Origin: JALYRV01 sp036675475
GTDB taxonomy: Bacteria > Acidobacteriota > Vicinamibacteria > Vicinamibacterales > SCN-69-37
Assembly: GCA_036675475.1 (NCBI GenBank)
Contig: JAKFEY010000014.1
Span: forward strand, 1 to 14,267
Direction: 5' to 3'
DNA: 14,267 nucleotides
Shown here: positions 13,450-14,267 of the stretch, piece by piece
Layout: every line of letters begins with the position of its first letter
Numbering within the stretch: the first letter of the stretch is position 1
Translations under genes and position numbers: made by a program
The notes under the pieces: model-generated
Seen by the model: only the letters and a program-made list of their open reading frames with translations
The model's database searches: none
What the model was told of the DNA's origin: nothing

Positions 13450-14040
13450 ATGAGCCTGCGTAACCTGACGCTCTCCGATATCGAACGCCTCGAGGCCGTG
13501 CGCGCACAGGACCTGGCGTTCGAGATGGACGAGGAGGCCTTCCGGTCGTTTTACGACCGGACGGCCCGTTCGCTTTGGGCCTATCTGTCGCGGCTCACGG
13601 GCGACGGGGCGCAGGCCGACGACCTGCTTCAGGAGACGTACTACCGGTTCCTCAGGGCCAAGGCCGCGCACGAAAGCGAGGCGCACCGCCGCCACTCGCT
13701 GTTCCGGATTGCCACCAACCTCGCGCGCGACGCGCACCGGCGCAGGAAGGCCGACCCGCTGCGCCACGCCGGCGACGCGGAGTCGGACGTGCTCGGACTG
13801 CGCGGCTCGGAGCCGGCCCCCGACACGCAGCTGTCGCAGCAGGCCGAATCCGCGCACGTGCAGCAGGCGCTGCAGCGCCTGTCGCCGCGTGAGCGCTCGA
13901 TGCTGTGGCTGGCCTACGCGCAGGGATCCTCCCATCGCGAGATCGCGGAAGCCGTCGGCGTGAAGGCGCCGAGCGTGAAGCAGCTGCTCTTTCGCGCGCG
14001 CAGAAAACTTGCGGCGGTGCTGCAGGAGGGGGCGCGATGA
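13450..14040 (+). CDS. ECF-type RNA polymerase sigma factor
   Basis: This 196-residue protein has the two conserved domains of group 4 (ECF) sigma factors, which direct RNA polymerase to stress or envelope promoters. Region 2 spans about residues 22-95: FRSFYDRTARSLWAYLSRL, then the core-binding helix DDLLQETYYRFLRAK, then SLFRIATNLARDAHRRR, which contacts the -10 element. Region 4 spans about 134-192: LQRLSPRERSMLWLAYAQG and the helix-turn-helix HREIAEAVGVKAPSVKQLLF. The linker between them is about 40 residues. A GAGGA lies a few bases before the ATG. The TGA overlaps the start of the anti-sigma gene (ATGA), the usual coupled arrangement. The target regulon cannot be read here. Confidence 0.93.
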   Translation: MSLRNLTLSDIERLEAVRAQDLAFEMDEEAFRSFYDRTARSLWAYLSRLTGDGAQADDLLQETYYRFLRAKAAHESEAHRRHSLFRIATNLARDAHRRRKADPLRHAGDAESDVLGLRGSEPAPDTQLSQQAESAHVQQALQRLSPRERSMLWLAYAQGSSHREIAEAVGVKAPSVKQLLFRARRKLAAVLQEGAR

Positions 14041-14267
14041 GCGAATGCGCCTTCGAACCAGACGTGCTCGACGCCGTGGCGTCGCGGCGCTGGCCCGCGC
14101 GTGCCGACCAGGCGCTGCGCGCGCACGTCGCGTCGTGCGGCAGCTGCGCGGATCTGGCGGCCGTGGCCGGCGCGCTGCTCTATGAAGAGGACGCGGCGTA
14201 CGCGGAGGCGCGCGTGCCGCCGGCGGCGGCCGTATGGCACCGCGCGCAGCTGCGCGCCCGCGACGAG
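14037..14267 (+). CDS. Zinc-binding anti-sigma factor, N-terminal part, cut by the window edge
   Basis: The 77 codons present open with MSECAFEPDVLDAVASRRW and then LRAHVASCGSCADLAAVA. The H-x3-C-x2-C pattern is the core of the zinc-binding anti-sigma (ZAS, zf-HC2) domain that holds an ECF sigma factor. The start overlaps the sigma stop by four bases and is preceded by a very strong AGGAGG. The segment at the edge (VPPAAAVWHRAQLRARDE) resembles the charged stretch that normally precedes the single membrane helix of such anti-sigma factors; that helix would lie outside the window. An extra cysteine (C4) may complete the zinc site. The call rests on the motif plus the sigma neighbour. Confidence 0.85.
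   Translation, partial: MSECAFEPDVLDAVASRRWPARADQALRAHVASCGSCADLAAVAGALLYEEDAAYAEARVPPAAAVWHRAQLRARDE

Noticed and set aside
1..14267. tRNA, rRNA or riboswitch
   Set aside because: I saw no cloverleaf-like sequence, rRNA segment or known riboswitch core; spacers are short and explained by repeats or promoters.

Overview
The window is high-GC bacterial DNA, densely packed with genes on both strands. The gene mix suggests an Acidobacteriota genome, most likely of the Vicinamibacteria type. It includes an exported DUF885 hydrolase, an exported dipeptidase, a 960-residue secreted Asp-box beta-propeller protein with RGG-rich stretches, and an ECF sigma/anti-sigma pair. That placement is inferred from gene content only; no rRNA or other phylogenetic marker is present. 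No stretch over about 300 bases lacks a gene.

Positions 1-3202 hold a minus-strand run of three exported proteins: a small coiled-coil protein, a DUF885 metal hydrolase (the stop and start codons of these two overlap) and a membrane dipeptidase (M19) that runs off the left edge. Diverging from it across 45 bases is a plus-strand run of four overlapping genes (3248-6028): an exported acetamidase/formamidase-like protein, an exported DUF1028 Ntn-type hydrolase, a GNAT acetyltransferase and a small membrane protein whose C-terminus looks altered. Together these two blocks look like a back-to-back set of exported peptide and amide hydrolases.

Positions 6029-6291 are a scar. They carry an N-terminal remnant of a short-chain dehydrogenase on the minus strand, then a compact element with perfect 22-base inverted arms that resembles a REP/MITE-type repeat. 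Positions 6292-9557 are plus-strand: a two-helix SRPBCC protein overlapping a zinc alcohol dehydrogenase of the formaldehyde-dehydrogenase type, then a small protein with a nucleotidyltransferase-like signature, then an endonuclease/exonuclease/phosphatase-fold protein.

Positions 9567-12449 (minus) encode the large exported Asp-box protein, convergent with the EEP gene. An 80-base divergent spacer separates it from a plus-strand regulatory run (12530-14267): a three-helix membrane protein, an ECF sigma factor and the start of a zinc-binding anti-sigma factor that is cut by the right edge.

The least expected pattern is a set of short period-7 tandem repeats in a shared GCC-N4 register at gene ends (934-989, 8208-8235, 8749-8776 with a companion at 8799-8819, and a two-unit version at 9558-9571). 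Each of the four main sites overlaps a stop codon. They resemble in layout the heptanucleotide STRR repeats of cyanobacteria. I found no defence island, CRISPR array or prophage.
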